DNA from: Lutibacter sp. A64
GTDB taxonomy: Bacteria; Bacteroidota; Bacteroidia; Flavobacteriales; Flavobacteriaceae
Assembly: GCF_022429565.1 (NCBI RefSeq)
Contig: NZ_CP092487.1
Location: forward strand, 1,087,001-1,151,000
DNA length: 64,000 nucleotides
Direction of reading: 5' to 3'
This document shows, one piece after another, positions 49,413-58,461 of this stretch; position 1 is the stretch's first letter, and the number at the start of each line of letters is the position of its first letter. The translations under genes and the position numbers were made by a program. Under the pieces are notes generated by a model. It saw only the letters and a list, made by a program, of their open reading frames with translations. It did not search any database and was not told where the DNA came from.

Positions 49413-50163
49413 ACTTACAGCATTATTACTATTTCTTTTATGTACAAGTACACAATTATTTGCTCAAAAATCACTTGTAGTAATTGAAGGTATTGTAAAA
49501 TCTGACTCTACATTTTTAGAGAGTATAAATGTTTTAAACCGCACCCAACAACTTGGCTCTGCCAGTAATGCTAAAGGAGAGTTTACATTACATGCAAAAC
49601 TTGGAGATTCTATTTTATTTTCTTCTATAAATTATAAAAATAGGGTTATTAAAATTTCAGAAAAACATATTAACGAAAAAAAAATACTTGTTTACTTAGA
49701 ACAAAATTTTAATGAATTAGATGAAGTTTTATTAAATCAAAAAATAAGATTAAATTTTGGAAACATTGATGTTCAAAAAGGAATGATTTTAAATACCACA
49801 GAAAACAGTAAGAAAAAAGGACCGGATTTACGTAGAATGACAGATCCTACTTATGGAAATACTGGCGTTGACTTTATTTCAATTTTAAGTTTAATTACAA
49901 AAGGTATACGAAGTAAAAATAAAGCAAGAAAAGCTTCTGAATTAGAAAATCAACGTCTTTTAGAAGAATTTCCAACTAAATTATATACACTTTATAAAGC
50001 AGATTTTTTTATTGATGAATTAAAAATCCCAGATCATAAAATTTATTTATTTTTAGAATATTGCCAAGAAAATGGATTAAGCAATCACATAAACAGTACA
50101 GAATTTCAAATTAAAAACTTTTTAATAGTACAAAGTAGAAAGTTTAATAAAATAAATGAATAA
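49396..50163 (+). CDS. CarboxypepD_reg-like secreted protein, tandem paralog 3
   Basis: Protein of 255 residues, the most diverged of the three tandem paralogs. It has a signal peptide (about 1-23, ending QLFAQ), the regulatory domain (SLVVIEGIVKSDSTFLESIN, QLGSASNAKGEFTLHAKLGD), LDEVLLNQKIR, and the C-terminal module LYKADFFIDELKIPDHKIYLF with EYCQENGL. It lacks the glycine-rich stretch of paralog 2 but keeps the motif RRMTDPTYGNTG, similar to RKLTDPTAAGAG in paralog 2. It is the last of the overlapping set; the acetyltransferase gene follows after 91 bp. Confidence 0.76.
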   Translation: MKFKNKLTALLLFLLCTSTQLFAQKSLVVIEGIVKSDSTFLESINVLNRTQQLGSASNAKGEFTLHAKLGDSILFSSINYKNRVIKISEKHINEKKILVYLEQNFNELDEVLLNQKIRLNFGNIDVQKGMILNTTENSKKKGPDLRRMTDPTYGNTGVDFISILSLITKGIRSKNKARKASELENQRLLEEFPTKLYTLYKADFFIDELKIPDHKIYLFLEYCQENGLSNHINSTEFQIKNFLIVQSRKFNKINE

Positions 50164-50254
50164 TATATTTTAAAGCTACTTAACCATATTTTTAAATCAT
50201 TTTTTGTTTCTTGCAACTTATTATTTTTAAAAATAAGTAACTAAAATAAAATCA

Positions 50255-50797
50255 ATGCTTTTTGAAACAGAACGCTTGCTAATTAGAACATTAAAAATAA
50301 CGGACTCAGACCCTTTTTTTGATATGATGGGAAATCCAAATGTTATGAATCCCATTCCTCTAGAAGCCATGTCTAAAACAGAAAGTGATCTTACTTTAAA
50401 AAAATTAATTGCCCTTAAAAAAAACGCTACAAAAAAAATATGGAGCTTAATTGAAAAAGAAAACTCTAATTTTATTGGTATTTGTGGATTATTAAAAAAT
50501 AACGAAGACGAACCCGAAATTGCCTATCGTTTAAGAGAGCAATACTGGGGAAAAGGTTATGGTACAGAAACAGCAAAAGGTTTAATTAATTTTAGTTTCG
50601 AAACTTTAAATTTTAATATAATTACTGCAGACGTAAATATTATAAATACAAAATCTGTAAAAATTTTAGAAAAATTTTTTGATAAAGATCACGATTTTTT
50701 TAATAAACGAGACAATTGTACTGATAGAAGATATAAACTTACCAAAGAAAATTGGGTAAAAAGACAAGAAAATAATACTAACTTTAATAATATTTAA
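50255..50797 (+). CDS. GNAT-family N-acetyltransferase
   Basis: Cytoplasmic protein of 180 residues of the RimJ/RimL-like acetyltransferase group. It begins LFETERLLIRTLKITDSDPFF and has the acetyl-CoA motif YRLREQYWGKGYGTETAKGL (about 90-109) followed by VNIINTKSVKILEKF. The substrate is unknown; relatives acetylate ribosomal proteins, amino acids or other small amines. It is followed after 3 bp by the DUF6702 gene and thus probably shares its transcript. Confidence 0.88.
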   Translation: MLFETERLLIRTLKITDSDPFFDMMGNPNVMNPIPLEAMSKTESDLTLKKLIALKKNATKKIWSLIEKENSNFIGICGLLKNNEDEPEIAYRLREQYWGKGYGTETAKGLINFSFETLNFNIITADVNIINTKSVKILEKFFDKDHDFFNKRDNCTDRRYKLTKENWVKRQENNTNFNNI

Positions 50798-50800
50798 CCT

Positions 50801-51298
50801 ATGAAATTTAAAAATTATCTATTATTAATACTCATAATCCCCTTATTTTCATTTACAATGCATAAATATTATTTAAGTTTATGTGAAATTGAATACGTAG
50901 AAGAGAAACAATCTATACAGATTATTATTGGCTTTTTTATTGATGATATTGAATTAACATTAAATAAAGATAATAACACAAGTCTTAAATTAGCTACAGA
51001 AGATGAAGCGCCAAATATTGACCACTATTTTAAAACGTATTTAAATAACAATTTTAAATTAGCAGTAAATAACAATTCGGTTTCTTATACATACATTGGA
51101 AAAGAGTATGATGATGATATTGTACGGTTTTATTTAGAAATTACAGATATTGCAACTTTAAATTCAATAGACATTTACAATACCTGTTTAATTAGAGATT
51201 TTGAAGATCAACAAAATATTGTTAAAATATACGCAAACAAAACTCAAAAAACATTCTATTTAAACAACAAAACACTTAAAGCTTTGTTAAAATTATAA
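50801..51298 (+). CDS. DUF6702 family protein
   Basis: Exported protein of 165 residues with an N-terminal hydrophobic signal (about 1-20). The start of the mature part, HKYYLSLCEIEYVEEKQSIQ, is the DUF6702 signature of Bacteroidota proteins often found next to M1 peptidases, as here. The rest is rich in strands (SVSYTYIGKEYDDDIVRFYL). The function is not known. It is probably co-transcribed with the GNAT gene; the M1 peptidase genes start 153 bp further on. Confidence 0.8.
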   Translation: MKFKNYLLLILIIPLFSFTMHKYYLSLCEIEYVEEKQSIQIIIGFFIDDIELTLNKDNNTSLKLATEDEAPNIDHYFKTYLNNNFKLAVNNNSVSYTYIGKEYDDDIVRFYLEITDIATLNSIDIYNTCLIRDFEDQQNIVKIYANKTQKTFYLNNKTLKALLKL

Positions 51299-51450
51299 TT
51301 TTTATCAAAAAATATTGTTAAAATTATTAATTTACACGCTTAAATTTTATTCATAAAATTTAATATAACTAAGTAGGTTAAAAACTAATCAAATAATTTA
51401 GCTATAATCAACTAATAACAAGTGAGCTTAAAAAAAACAATCTATAAAAT

Positions 51451-53715
51451 ATGAAACAATTTTACCTATTATTACTTTCTACCGTAATAATCTCTTCTAC
51501 AACTTTTGCCCAAGAAATACAACAAAAAAATGAACAAAAAGGGCACTATAACATTAGTAAATTTAAACAATTAAATGAAGAATTACCAACACCAAACAAG
51601 CAACATACAGCTTCTGGTGCTCCTGGTTATCAATACACACAGCAACAGGTAGATTATAATATGGACATTGTTTTAGATACCGAAAATCATAGAATTTCTG
51701 GATATCAAACTATAACATACCACAATAATTCTAAAGATTATTTAGACTATTTATGGGTACAACTAGATCAAAATGTACGTGCAGCAAATTCAAAAACTAA
51801 AGATATAAATGGTGATCGTCCAAGAGCAGCATATACGCCTTCAAGTTTTACAAAAAACTTTATGGGAAAACCTTTTGATGGAGGTTTTAAAATTGAAGCC
51901 TTAAAAGATGCTGGTGGAAACGATTTAAATTATACAATTAACAATACAATGATGCGTATTGATTTATCAACAGCATTGGCTCCAGGTAACACTTTTACTT
52001 TTGATATTAAATGGTGGTATAACATCAATAATTATAAAGAAGATAGAGGAAGATCTGGTTTTGAAATATTTGAAGATGGCAATACCGCTTATGCAATTGC
52101 ACAATTTTATCCTCGTTTAGCGGTTTACAACAATGTTGAAGGATGGCAAAACCTACAATTTTGGGGATCTAGTGAATTTGCTTTAGAATTTGGTGATTTT
52201 GAAGTTTCAATAACTACTCCTAAAAATTATATATTAAATGCAACTGGAGAATTACAAAACCCAAAAGAAGTTCTATCTAAAACTCAATATAAAAGATACG
52301 TAGAAGCACAAACCACCTATAATAACCCAATATTTATTGTTACCCCAGAAGATGCTTTAAAAGCTTCAAAAGAAAAAAGCAACAAAACAAAAACGTGGAA
52401 ATTTAGTGCCAAAAATGTTCGTGACTTTGCATTTGCAACTTCAAATAAATACATATGGGATGCTATGGCCGTTAAATTAAACAACAAAACTGTAATGGCA
52501 TACTCTTTATACCCAGAAGAAGGAAAAGCACTTTGGCAAGAACATTCTACCAGAGTTGTTGCAAATACATTAGAGGTTTATTCTAAACATACTTTTGATT
52601 ATCCTTATCCGCATGCTTCATCTATAAATGTTGAAATGGGAATGGAATATCCAATGATCAGTTTTAATTTTGGTAGAGGCGATAAAAACGGAAACTTTAC
52701 GGAAAGAACAAAAAAAGGAATGATTGGTGTTATTACACACGAAATCGGACATAATTTTTTCCCTATGATAGTGAATTCTGATGAACGTCAGTGGACTTGG
52801 ATGGATGAAGGTATTAATTCTTTTGTTGAAATTTTAGCAGAATATAAATACGATTCTATTATGTTTCCTATGACAAAATATCCAAAAAATATTGTTGGTT
52901 ATATGAAAGGAGATCAAAGTAGATTGGCTCCAATTATGACACAAGGAGATAATACTTTTAATTTTGGTGCGAACGCATATTCAAAACCAGCAGCAGGTCT
53001 TTTTATTTTACGCCAAACTATAATGGGACCAGAATTATTTGACCATGCTTTTAAAACATATGCAACCCGTTGGAAATTTAAACACCCTACTCCTGCTGAC
53101 TTCTTTAGATCTATGGAAGATGCTTCGGCAATGGATTTAGATTGGTTTTGGAGAGGTTGGTTTTACACAACAGGTAATAACGACATTGGTATAAAAGAAG
53201 TAAAAAAATACCACATAACAGACAAACCAACAGAACAAGCAATAAAAAGATACGCTCGTTTTGGAATTAGTAAAGATGACATGCCACCATCATTATATTT
53301 AGTTTCTGAAGACAGTGACGAATTTACAGCTGATTTAAAAAATAATAAGGCCGAAGATTTTAGCACTTTAAGCAATTATATTGATGAAAACTTTTCTTCA
53401 GAAGAAAAAGCAACACTAAAATCTCCTAAATATTTTTATGAATTAAAATTTGAAAAACCAGGTGATTTGGTAATGCCAATTATTGTTGAATTTGAATATG
53501 AAGATGCAACCAAAGAACGCAAACAATATCCAGCGCAAATTTGGAGAAAAAACGATGCAGAAGTAACCAAAGTTTTCCCTACAAGTAAAGCTATTAAAAA
53601 AATTACTGTAGATCCAGATCAACAAACAGCTGATGTAGATTTAAGCAATAACAGTTGGCCTAAAACAACCGAAACTAAATTCGAAAAATTTAAAAAGAAA
53701 CAAATTAAAAGTTAA
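51451..53715 (+). CDS. M1-family metallopeptidase, tandem copy 1
   Basis: Exported zinc aminopeptidase-like protein of 754 residues with signal peptide (about 1-20, ending TFAQE). The N-terminal M1 domain is followed by the catalytic centre His430-Glu-Ile-Gly-His434 and Glu453 in WTWMDEGINSFVE, the HEXXH-X18-E pattern, with VEMGMEYPMISF where the GAMEN exopeptidase motif stands in classical M1 enzymes. The changed motif may alter substrate choice. The C-terminal part (about 570-750) is beta-rich and ends in a basic tail (KFKKKQIKS). It probably works in the periplasm or at the surface on peptides for nutrition. Copy 2 follows after 97 bp and is nearly identical in the C-terminal third. Confidence 0.92.
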   Translation: MKQFYLLLLSTVIISSTTFAQEIQQKNEQKGHYNISKFKQLNEELPTPNKQHTASGAPGYQYTQQQVDYNMDIVLDTENHRISGYQTITYHNNSKDYLDYLWVQLDQNVRAANSKTKDINGDRPRAAYTPSSFTKNFMGKPFDGGFKIEALKDAGGNDLNYTINNTMMRIDLSTALAPGNTFTFDIKWWYNINNYKEDRGRSGFEIFEDGNTAYAIAQFYPRLAVYNNVEGWQNLQFWGSSEFALEFGDFEVSITTPKNYILNATGELQNPKEVLSKTQYKRYVEAQTTYNNPIFIVTPEDALKASKEKSNKTKTWKFSAKNVRDFAFATSNKYIWDAMAVKLNNKTVMAYSLYPEEGKALWQEHSTRVVANTLEVYSKHTFDYPYPHASSINVEMGMEYPMISFNFGRGDKNGNFTERTKKGMIGVITHEIGHNFFPMIVNSDERQWTWMDEGINSFVEILAEYKYDSIMFPMTKYPKNIVGYMKGDQSRLAPIMTQGDNTFNFGANAYSKPAAGLFILRQTIMGPELFDHAFKTYATRWKFKHPTPADFFRSMEDASAMDLDWFWRGWFYTTGNNDIGIKEVKKYHITDKPTEQAIKRYARFGISKDDMPPSLYLVSEDSDEFTADLKNNKAEDFSTLSNYIDENFSSEEKATLKSPKYFYELKFEKPGDLVMPIIVEFEYEDATKERKQYPAQIWRKNDAEVTKVFPTSKAIKKITVDPDQQTADVDLSNNSWPKTTETKFEKFKKKQIKS

Positions 53716-53717
53716 CT

Positions 53718-53761
53718 ATACTTCTACGCTATTTAGTAACCATATTTACTAAATGAAGTAT
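53718..53761 (+). repeat. Long hairpin between the two M1 peptidase genes
   Basis: ATTTAGTAA (53731-53739) pairs perfectly with TTACTAAAT (53746-53754) around CCATAT, and the stem continues after a one-sided 6-nt bulge with ATACTTC (53718-53724) and GAAGTAT (53755-53761), 16 paired bases in all. No T run follows, so it is not a typical terminator. It may stabilise the upstream mRNA end or dampen readthrough into copy 2. Confidence 0.55.
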
Positions 53762-53812
53762 CGTAAATTATTAACTAACAAACTCAATTTTAAAAAATCG
53801 TAAATCTCTAAA

Positions 53813-56080
53813 ATGAAAAAAGCATTTTTACTCTTTCTAACAATTTTACTAATTTCACCCGTTGTTTTAGCGCAAGAAATTGAAAAAAAAGAAGCACAAA
53901 AAGGACACTATAATATAAGTAAGTTTAAACAACTTAATGAAGAATTGCCAACACCAAACAACCAGCACACTGCGTCTGGAGCGCCCGGTTACGAATATTC
54001 TCAACAAAAAGTGGACTATAAAATGGACATTGTTTTAGATGATGAAAATCAGCGTATTTATGGCGAAGAAATAATTACTTACCACAATAACTCTCAAGAT
54101 TATTTAGAATATTTATGGATTCAATTAGATCAAAATGTACGAGCTGCAGATTCTAAATCACCTGAAATTCAATCTCGTGGCTTAAATACATTATATACAC
54201 CATCTCAATTTTCAAAAACTTTTATGGAAGACAAATTTGATGGTGGTTTTAAAATTGATTTTGTAAAAAACATGGACAATAGCGATGCTTCTTACCTTAT
54301 CAACCAAACAATGATGCGTTTAAATTTAGAAAAACCGTTAGCTCCTGGTCAAACACATACGTTTAAAATAAAATGGTGGTATAATATTAACAATCACGTA
54401 ACACAAGGTGGTAGATCTGGTTTTGAACATTTTCCTAAAGACAATAATAATAGCTACGTAATAGCACAGTTTTTTCCAAGATTGTGTGTTTATAACAATG
54501 TAGAAGGTTGGCAAAACGATCAATTTTGGGGGCGCAGTGAATTTGCTTTAGAATTTGGTGATTATGATGTCTCTATAACAACTCCAGCAGATCACATTCT
54601 TGGTGCTACAGGAGTTCTAATGAATGAAAGTGAGGTACTTACTAAAACACAACAAAATAGATTAGCAAAGGCACGAACAACTTTTGACAATCCTGTGTTA
54701 ATTGTTACCCAAGAAGAAGCAACAAAAGCTGAAAAACAAAAATCTAAAAAAACAAAAACCTGGAGATTTTTCGCAGAAAATGTTAGAGATTATGCATTTG
54801 CAACTTCAAGAAAATTTATTTGGGATGCTATGGCGGTAGATATTAATGGTAGAACTGTAATGGCTTATTCTTATTATTCTAAAGAAGCAAATCCTTTATA
54901 TGGAGACCATTCCACCAGAGCAACTGCACAAACTTTAATCACATATTCTAGACATACTTTTGATTACCCTTACCACAAAGCAATTTCTGTTGATGGACAA
55001 ATGGGTATGGAATATCCTCAAATTTGTTTCAATCCAGGAAGACCAAATCCAGATGGAACCTATAACGACCGTACAAAATACAGAATGATTGGTGTTACAA
55101 TTCACGAGGTAGGTCATAACTTTTTTCCAATGATTGTAAACTCAGACGAGCGTCAATGGACTTGGATGGATGAAGGTTTAAATTCTTTTGTACAAATGTT
55201 AGCTATGATGGATTATGAAGAAGGCTATCCATTAAACAGAGGTTTACCAAAAAACATTGTTGGTTATATGAAAGGTGATCAATCTAAATTAGCACCTATT
55301 ATGTCTAAAGGAGATGATGTGTATCAATTTGGAAATAATGCCTATGCAAAACCTGCAACCGCGCTTTGGATTCTAAGACATACAATTATGGGGCCAGAAT
55401 TATTTGACCATGCTTTTAAAACATACGCAACGCGTTGGAAATTTAAACACCCTACTCCTGCTGACTTTTTTAGAACTATGGAAGATGCTTCTGCAATGGA
55501 TTTAGATTGGTTTTGGAGAGGTTGGTTTTATACCACCGGAAACACAGATATTGGAATAAAAGAAGTGAAAAAATACCATATAACAGATAAACCAACAGAA
55601 CAAGCAATTAAAAGGTATGAACGTTTTGGTATTAGTAAAAACGATATTCCACCATCATTATATTTAGTTTCTGAAGACAGTGATGAGTTTACTGAAGATT
55701 TAAAAAATAATACTGCTAAAGATTTTAGTTCTTTAAGTACCTATATTGATGAAAACTTTTCTTCAGAAGAAAAAGCAACACTAAAATCTCCTAAATATTT
55801 TTATGAAGTAAAATTTGAAAAACCAGGAGATTTAGTTATGCCAATTATTGTTGAATTTGAATATGAAGATGGTACTAAAGAACGCAAACAATACCCAGCA
55901 CAAATTTGGAGAAAAAACGATGCAGAAGTAACCAAAATTTTTCCAACAAGCAAAGCAATTAAAAAAATTACAATAGATCCAGATGAAGAAACTGCCGATG
56001 TTGATTTAAGCAACAACAATTGGCCAAAAACAACCGAAAATAAATTCGATAAATTCAAAAAAAAACAAATTAAAAGCTAA
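53813..56080 (+). CDS. M1-family metallopeptidase, tandem copy 2
   Basis: Paralog of the preceding gene, 755 residues, with signal peptide (about 1-20, ending VLAQE). The catalytic centre is His431-Glu-Val-Gly-His435 with Glu454 in WTWMDEGLNSFVQ. The GAMEN-equivalent segment reads QMGMEYPQICF. Identity with copy 1 is very high at the N-terminus of the mature part (GHYNISKFKQLNEELPTPN) and from about residue 515 to the end, but clearly lower in between, including the region before the active site. The two enzymes probably differ in specificity while sharing the C-terminal domain. Confidence 0.92.
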   Translation: MKKAFLLFLTILLISPVVLAQEIEKKEAQKGHYNISKFKQLNEELPTPNNQHTASGAPGYEYSQQKVDYKMDIVLDDENQRIYGEEIITYHNNSQDYLEYLWIQLDQNVRAADSKSPEIQSRGLNTLYTPSQFSKTFMEDKFDGGFKIDFVKNMDNSDASYLINQTMMRLNLEKPLAPGQTHTFKIKWWYNINNHVTQGGRSGFEHFPKDNNNSYVIAQFFPRLCVYNNVEGWQNDQFWGRSEFALEFGDYDVSITTPADHILGATGVLMNESEVLTKTQQNRLAKARTTFDNPVLIVTQEEATKAEKQKSKKTKTWRFFAENVRDYAFATSRKFIWDAMAVDINGRTVMAYSYYSKEANPLYGDHSTRATAQTLITYSRHTFDYPYHKAISVDGQMGMEYPQICFNPGRPNPDGTYNDRTKYRMIGVTIHEVGHNFFPMIVNSDERQWTWMDEGLNSFVQMLAMMDYEEGYPLNRGLPKNIVGYMKGDQSKLAPIMSKGDDVYQFGNNAYAKPATALWILRHTIMGPELFDHAFKTYATRWKFKHPTPADFFRTMEDASAMDLDWFWRGWFYTTGNTDIGIKEVKKYHITDKPTEQAIKRYERFGISKNDIPPSLYLVSEDSDEFTEDLKNNTAKDFSSLSTYIDENFSSEEKATLKSPKYFYEVKFEKPGDLVMPIIVEFEYEDGTKERKQYPAQIWRKNDAEVTKIFPTSKAIKKITIDPDEETADVDLSNNNWPKTTENKFDKFKKKQIKS

Positions 56081-56180
56081 AATTCAACTTATTTTAAAAG
56101 GTTTTCTTAGTGTAAATAGGTGCTACCATAACTATTTGAATAATAAGTAGTTTTATTTAGGTTATCTCATAACTTGGGGC

Positions 56181-56188
56181 TATATTTG
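56181..56188 (+). promoter_or_regulatory. -7 promoter box of the cold shock gene
   Basis: TATATTTG is an exact TAnnTTTG match ending 33 bp before the ATG at 56222, which gives a 5' leader of about 25-28 nt. A TTA at 56157-56159, 21 bp upstream, is a weak -33 candidate. Confidence 0.6.
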
Positions 56189-56221
56189 CCACAATAATAT
56201 AATAATATAAAATTTTTTAAG

Positions 56222-56413
56222 ATGAGTAAAGGAACAGTAAAATTCTTCAATGAAACTAAAGGTTTCGGATTTATTACAGAAGAAGGTTCAAACAAAGAAC
56301 ATTTTGTTCACATTTCTGGATTAATTGACGAGATTCGTGAAGGCGATGAAGTTGAATTTGATTTACAGGAAGGTAAAAAAGGATTAAACGCAGTAAATGT
56401 AAAAGTAATTTAA
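56222..56413 (+). CDS. csp: Cold shock protein
   Basis: Single-stranded nucleic acid binding protein of 63 residues with the OB fold of CspA. RNP1 reads KGFGFITEE and RNP2 reads EHFVHISGL, with the usual start GTVKFFNETKG. It is thought to melt RNA structure; many members in Bacteroidota are expressed at all temperatures. It stands alone, with its own -7 box and a strong terminator. Confidence 0.95.
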   Translation: MSKGTVKFFNETKGFGFITEEGSNKEHFVHISGLIDEIREGDEVEFDLQEGKKGLNAVNVKVI

Positions 56414-56435
56414 TATATACTTCTTAATTTTTTAC

Positions 56436-56467
56436 AAAAGCTCATCTAAACAGATGGGCTTTTTTTT
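56436..56467 (+). terminator. Intrinsic terminator after the cold shock gene
   Basis: AAAAGCTCATCT (56436-56447) pairs with AGATGGGCTTTT (56452-56463) over 12 bp with one G-U and a four-base loop AAAC, followed by a run of eight T (56460-56467). Confidence 0.93.
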
Positions 56468-56504
56468 GTGGTTATATTTAAAATGTTTTATGTAATTTTA
56501 AAAA

Positions 56505-57077
56505 ATGAATGACAACTACATAGATAGTAAAACTTTTAAAGGAAAAAATTATTCGCTAAATAAATTTATAAAAGGAGAATATGATAATTGTACTTTTATT
56601 AATTGTAATTTTTCTAACCTATACTTTTCAAATACTGAATTTATAGAGTGTGAATTTAAAGATTGCAATTTTAGTAATTCTAATGTAAAAAACACTTCAT
56701 TTAAAGATGTTATTTTTAATACATGTAAATTAGTTGGTTTAAATTTTAATGAGTGTAATCCCTTTTTATTAAGTTTTACTTTTAATAATTGTCAGTTAAA
56801 CTTAGCTTCATTCTATCAATTAAAACTTAAAAACACTACGTTTAAAAATTGTAATTTGCAAGAAACTGATTTTGTAGAGGCAGAAGTTTCAAATTCTATC
56901 TTTGAAAATTGTGATTTAAATAAAGCCATTTTTGAAGATACCGATTTACAAAAAACAGATTTTAGATCCTCATACAGCTACTCTATCAACCCTGAAATAA
57001 ACAATATAAAAAATGCTAAATTTTCTTTAAATAGCATTGCTGGCTTATTAGAAAAATACAACCTTACAATTGAATAA
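56505..57077 (+). CDS. Pentapeptide repeat protein
   Basis: Cytoplasmic protein of 190 residues made largely of five-residue repeats with central Phe or Leu (CTFINCNFSNLYFSNTEFIE, CEFKDCNFSNSNVKNTSF and onward to residue 160), which fold as a right-handed beta helix. Many repeats carry Cys and Asn at the flanking places. Relatives include Qnr and MfpA, DNA-gyrase protecting mimics of DNA, but most pentapeptide proteins have no known role, and I see no basis to call this one Qnr. The methyltransferase gene starts 2 bp after its stop, so they are co-transcribed. Confidence 0.88.
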   Translation: MNDNYIDSKTFKGKNYSLNKFIKGEYDNCTFINCNFSNLYFSNTEFIECEFKDCNFSNSNVKNTSFKDVIFNTCKLVGLNFNECNPFLLSFTFNNCQLNLASFYQLKLKNTTFKNCNLQETDFVEAEVSNSIFENCDLNKAIFEDTDLQKTDFRSSYSYSINPEINNIKNAKFSLNSIAGLLEKYNLTIE

Positions 57078-57079
57078 TA

Positions 57080-57694
57080 ATGATAACATCTCACTTCGAT
57101 AAAAAAGCAAAAAATTGGGACAATAATATTGAAAAAATAGAAAGAGCTTCTGCTTTTGCAAAAGAAATAATTAACTTTATTAAACCTTTAAAAACAACAA
57201 AAGCATTAGAATTTGGCTGTGGAACTGGTTTATTAAGTTTTCAATTACAAAATTATTTTAAAGAAATTACGCTTATTGATACTTCGGAAGGAATGATAAA
57301 CGTATTAAAAGAAAAAATTGAAACACTTAAAATAAATAATTTTAAACCAATATTAATTGATATTTTAAAAGACTCTAAAAACATTTCTAAAACAGATGTA
57401 ATTTACACATTAATGACCATGCATCATATAGAAAAAATTGATAAAGCCTTAGAAAAATTTAGTTTATTACTAAATGAAAACGGCTATTTATGTATAGCCG
57501 ATTTGGTTGAAGAAGATGGCTCTTTTCATAATACAACACCTAATTTTACTGGACATAATGGATTTAATAAAGAAACAATAATAAATATGCTTTCTATAAA
57601 TGGATTTAAAACAGTCCATTACACAATTTGTTATCAAATAAAAAAGAATGCAAAAGAATACCCATTATTTTTATTAATTGCTAAAAAAATATAG
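57080..57694 (+). CDS. Class I SAM-dependent methyltransferase
   Basis: Protein of 204 residues with the Rossmann-type SAM-binding motif ALEFGCGTGLLSFQL (motif I, about residues 41-55), TLIDTSEGMINVL (motif II) and VIYTLMTMHHIEK (post I/IV). The C-terminal part has PNFTGHNGFNKETI. It resembles the small UbiE/COQ5-like enzymes of unknown substrate. It follows the pentapeptide gene after 2 bp and ends 2 bp from the convergent MBL hydrolase stop. Confidence 0.88.
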   Translation: MITSHFDKKAKNWDNNIEKIERASAFAKEIINFIKPLKTTKALEFGCGTGLLSFQLQNYFKEITLIDTSEGMINVLKEKIETLKINNFKPILIDILKDSKNISKTDVIYTLMTMHHIEKIDKALEKFSLLLNENGYLCIADLVEEDGSFHNTTPNFTGHNGFNKETIINMLSINGFKTVHYTICYQIKKNAKEYPLFLLIAKKI

Positions 57695-57696
57695 CT

Positions 57697-58461
57697 TTAA
57701 TCAACCTCAATAACAAGTTCATCATAGGCTAAAAAAACATTTTCAGGTAAGTTTTTTTCAACGTCGGCATGAAAACCTAAATCTTGACTTATATGTGTTA
57801 AAAATGTTTTTTTAGGTTTTAATTCTTCAATTAAAGCTAAAGCTTCATCTAAATTTAAATGAGAATGATGTGGTTTATGGCGAATAGCATTAATAATTAA
57901 TACTTCTAAATTTTTAAGTTTTTCTTTTTCAGCATCTTCAATTGTCTTAACATCGGTTAAATAAGCTATATTTTTAAACCTATATCCATAAATTTTCAAT
58001 TTTCCGTGATAAACTTCAACTGGAATTACTTCCAAACCACCTAATAAAAAAGGTTTATTTTCAACTACATTTTGATGTACACTTGGCGCCCCAGGATATT
58101 TATTTTCATCAATAAAAATATAATCAAACCGTTTTGCTAAATTAGTTAGAACACGTTGTTTTGCATAAATTGGTACGCCTCCCATTTGAAAACTATATGG
58201 GCGTATATCGTCTAAACCAGCTGTATGATCTGAGTGTTCATGTGTAAACAATACACCATTAATAGCATTTACATTTGCACGTAACATTTGATATCTAAAA
58301 TCTGGACCACAATCTACTATATATTTATAATTATTCCATTCTACAATAATAGAAACACGCAAACGCTTATCTCTTTTATCTTTTGAAAAACATACTGGGT
58401 GCTTAGAATTTATTACTGGAATTCCTTGTGATGTACCTGTTCCTAAAAAAGTAACTTTCAA
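57697..58461 (-). CDS. MBL-fold metallo-hydrolase (PhnP-like)
   Basis: Metallo-beta-lactamase-fold enzyme of 254 residues. It opens VTFLGTGTSQGIPVI and has the zinc motif FTHEHSDHTAGLDDIRPYS, PVEVYHGKL with a further His, LTDVKTIEDAEKEKL, INAIRHKPHHSHLN, and FLTHISQDLGFH. This set matches the PhnP-like phosphodiesterases that open cyclic phosphates, although no phosphonate genes are near. The true substrate in Flavobacteriaceae is unknown. It is convergent with the methyltransferase gene. Confidence 0.85.
   Translation of the reverse strand: MKVTFLGTGTSQGIPVINSKHPVCFSKDKRDKRLRVSIIVEWNNYKYIVDCGPDFRYQMLRANVNAINGVLFTHEHSDHTAGLDDIRPYSFQMGGVPIYAKQRVLTNLAKRFDYIFIDENKYPGAPSVHQNVVENKPFLLGGLEVIPVEVYHGKLKIYGYRFKNIAYLTDVKTIEDAEKEKLKNLEVLIINAIRHKPHHSHLNLDEALALIEELKPKKTFLTHISQDLGFHADVEKNLPENVFLAYDELVIEVD

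Noticed and set aside
56505..57077. Qnr-type quinolone resistance protein
   Set aside because: Only the general pentapeptide pattern is present; the length and loops of Qnr cannot be recognised and there is no mobile context.
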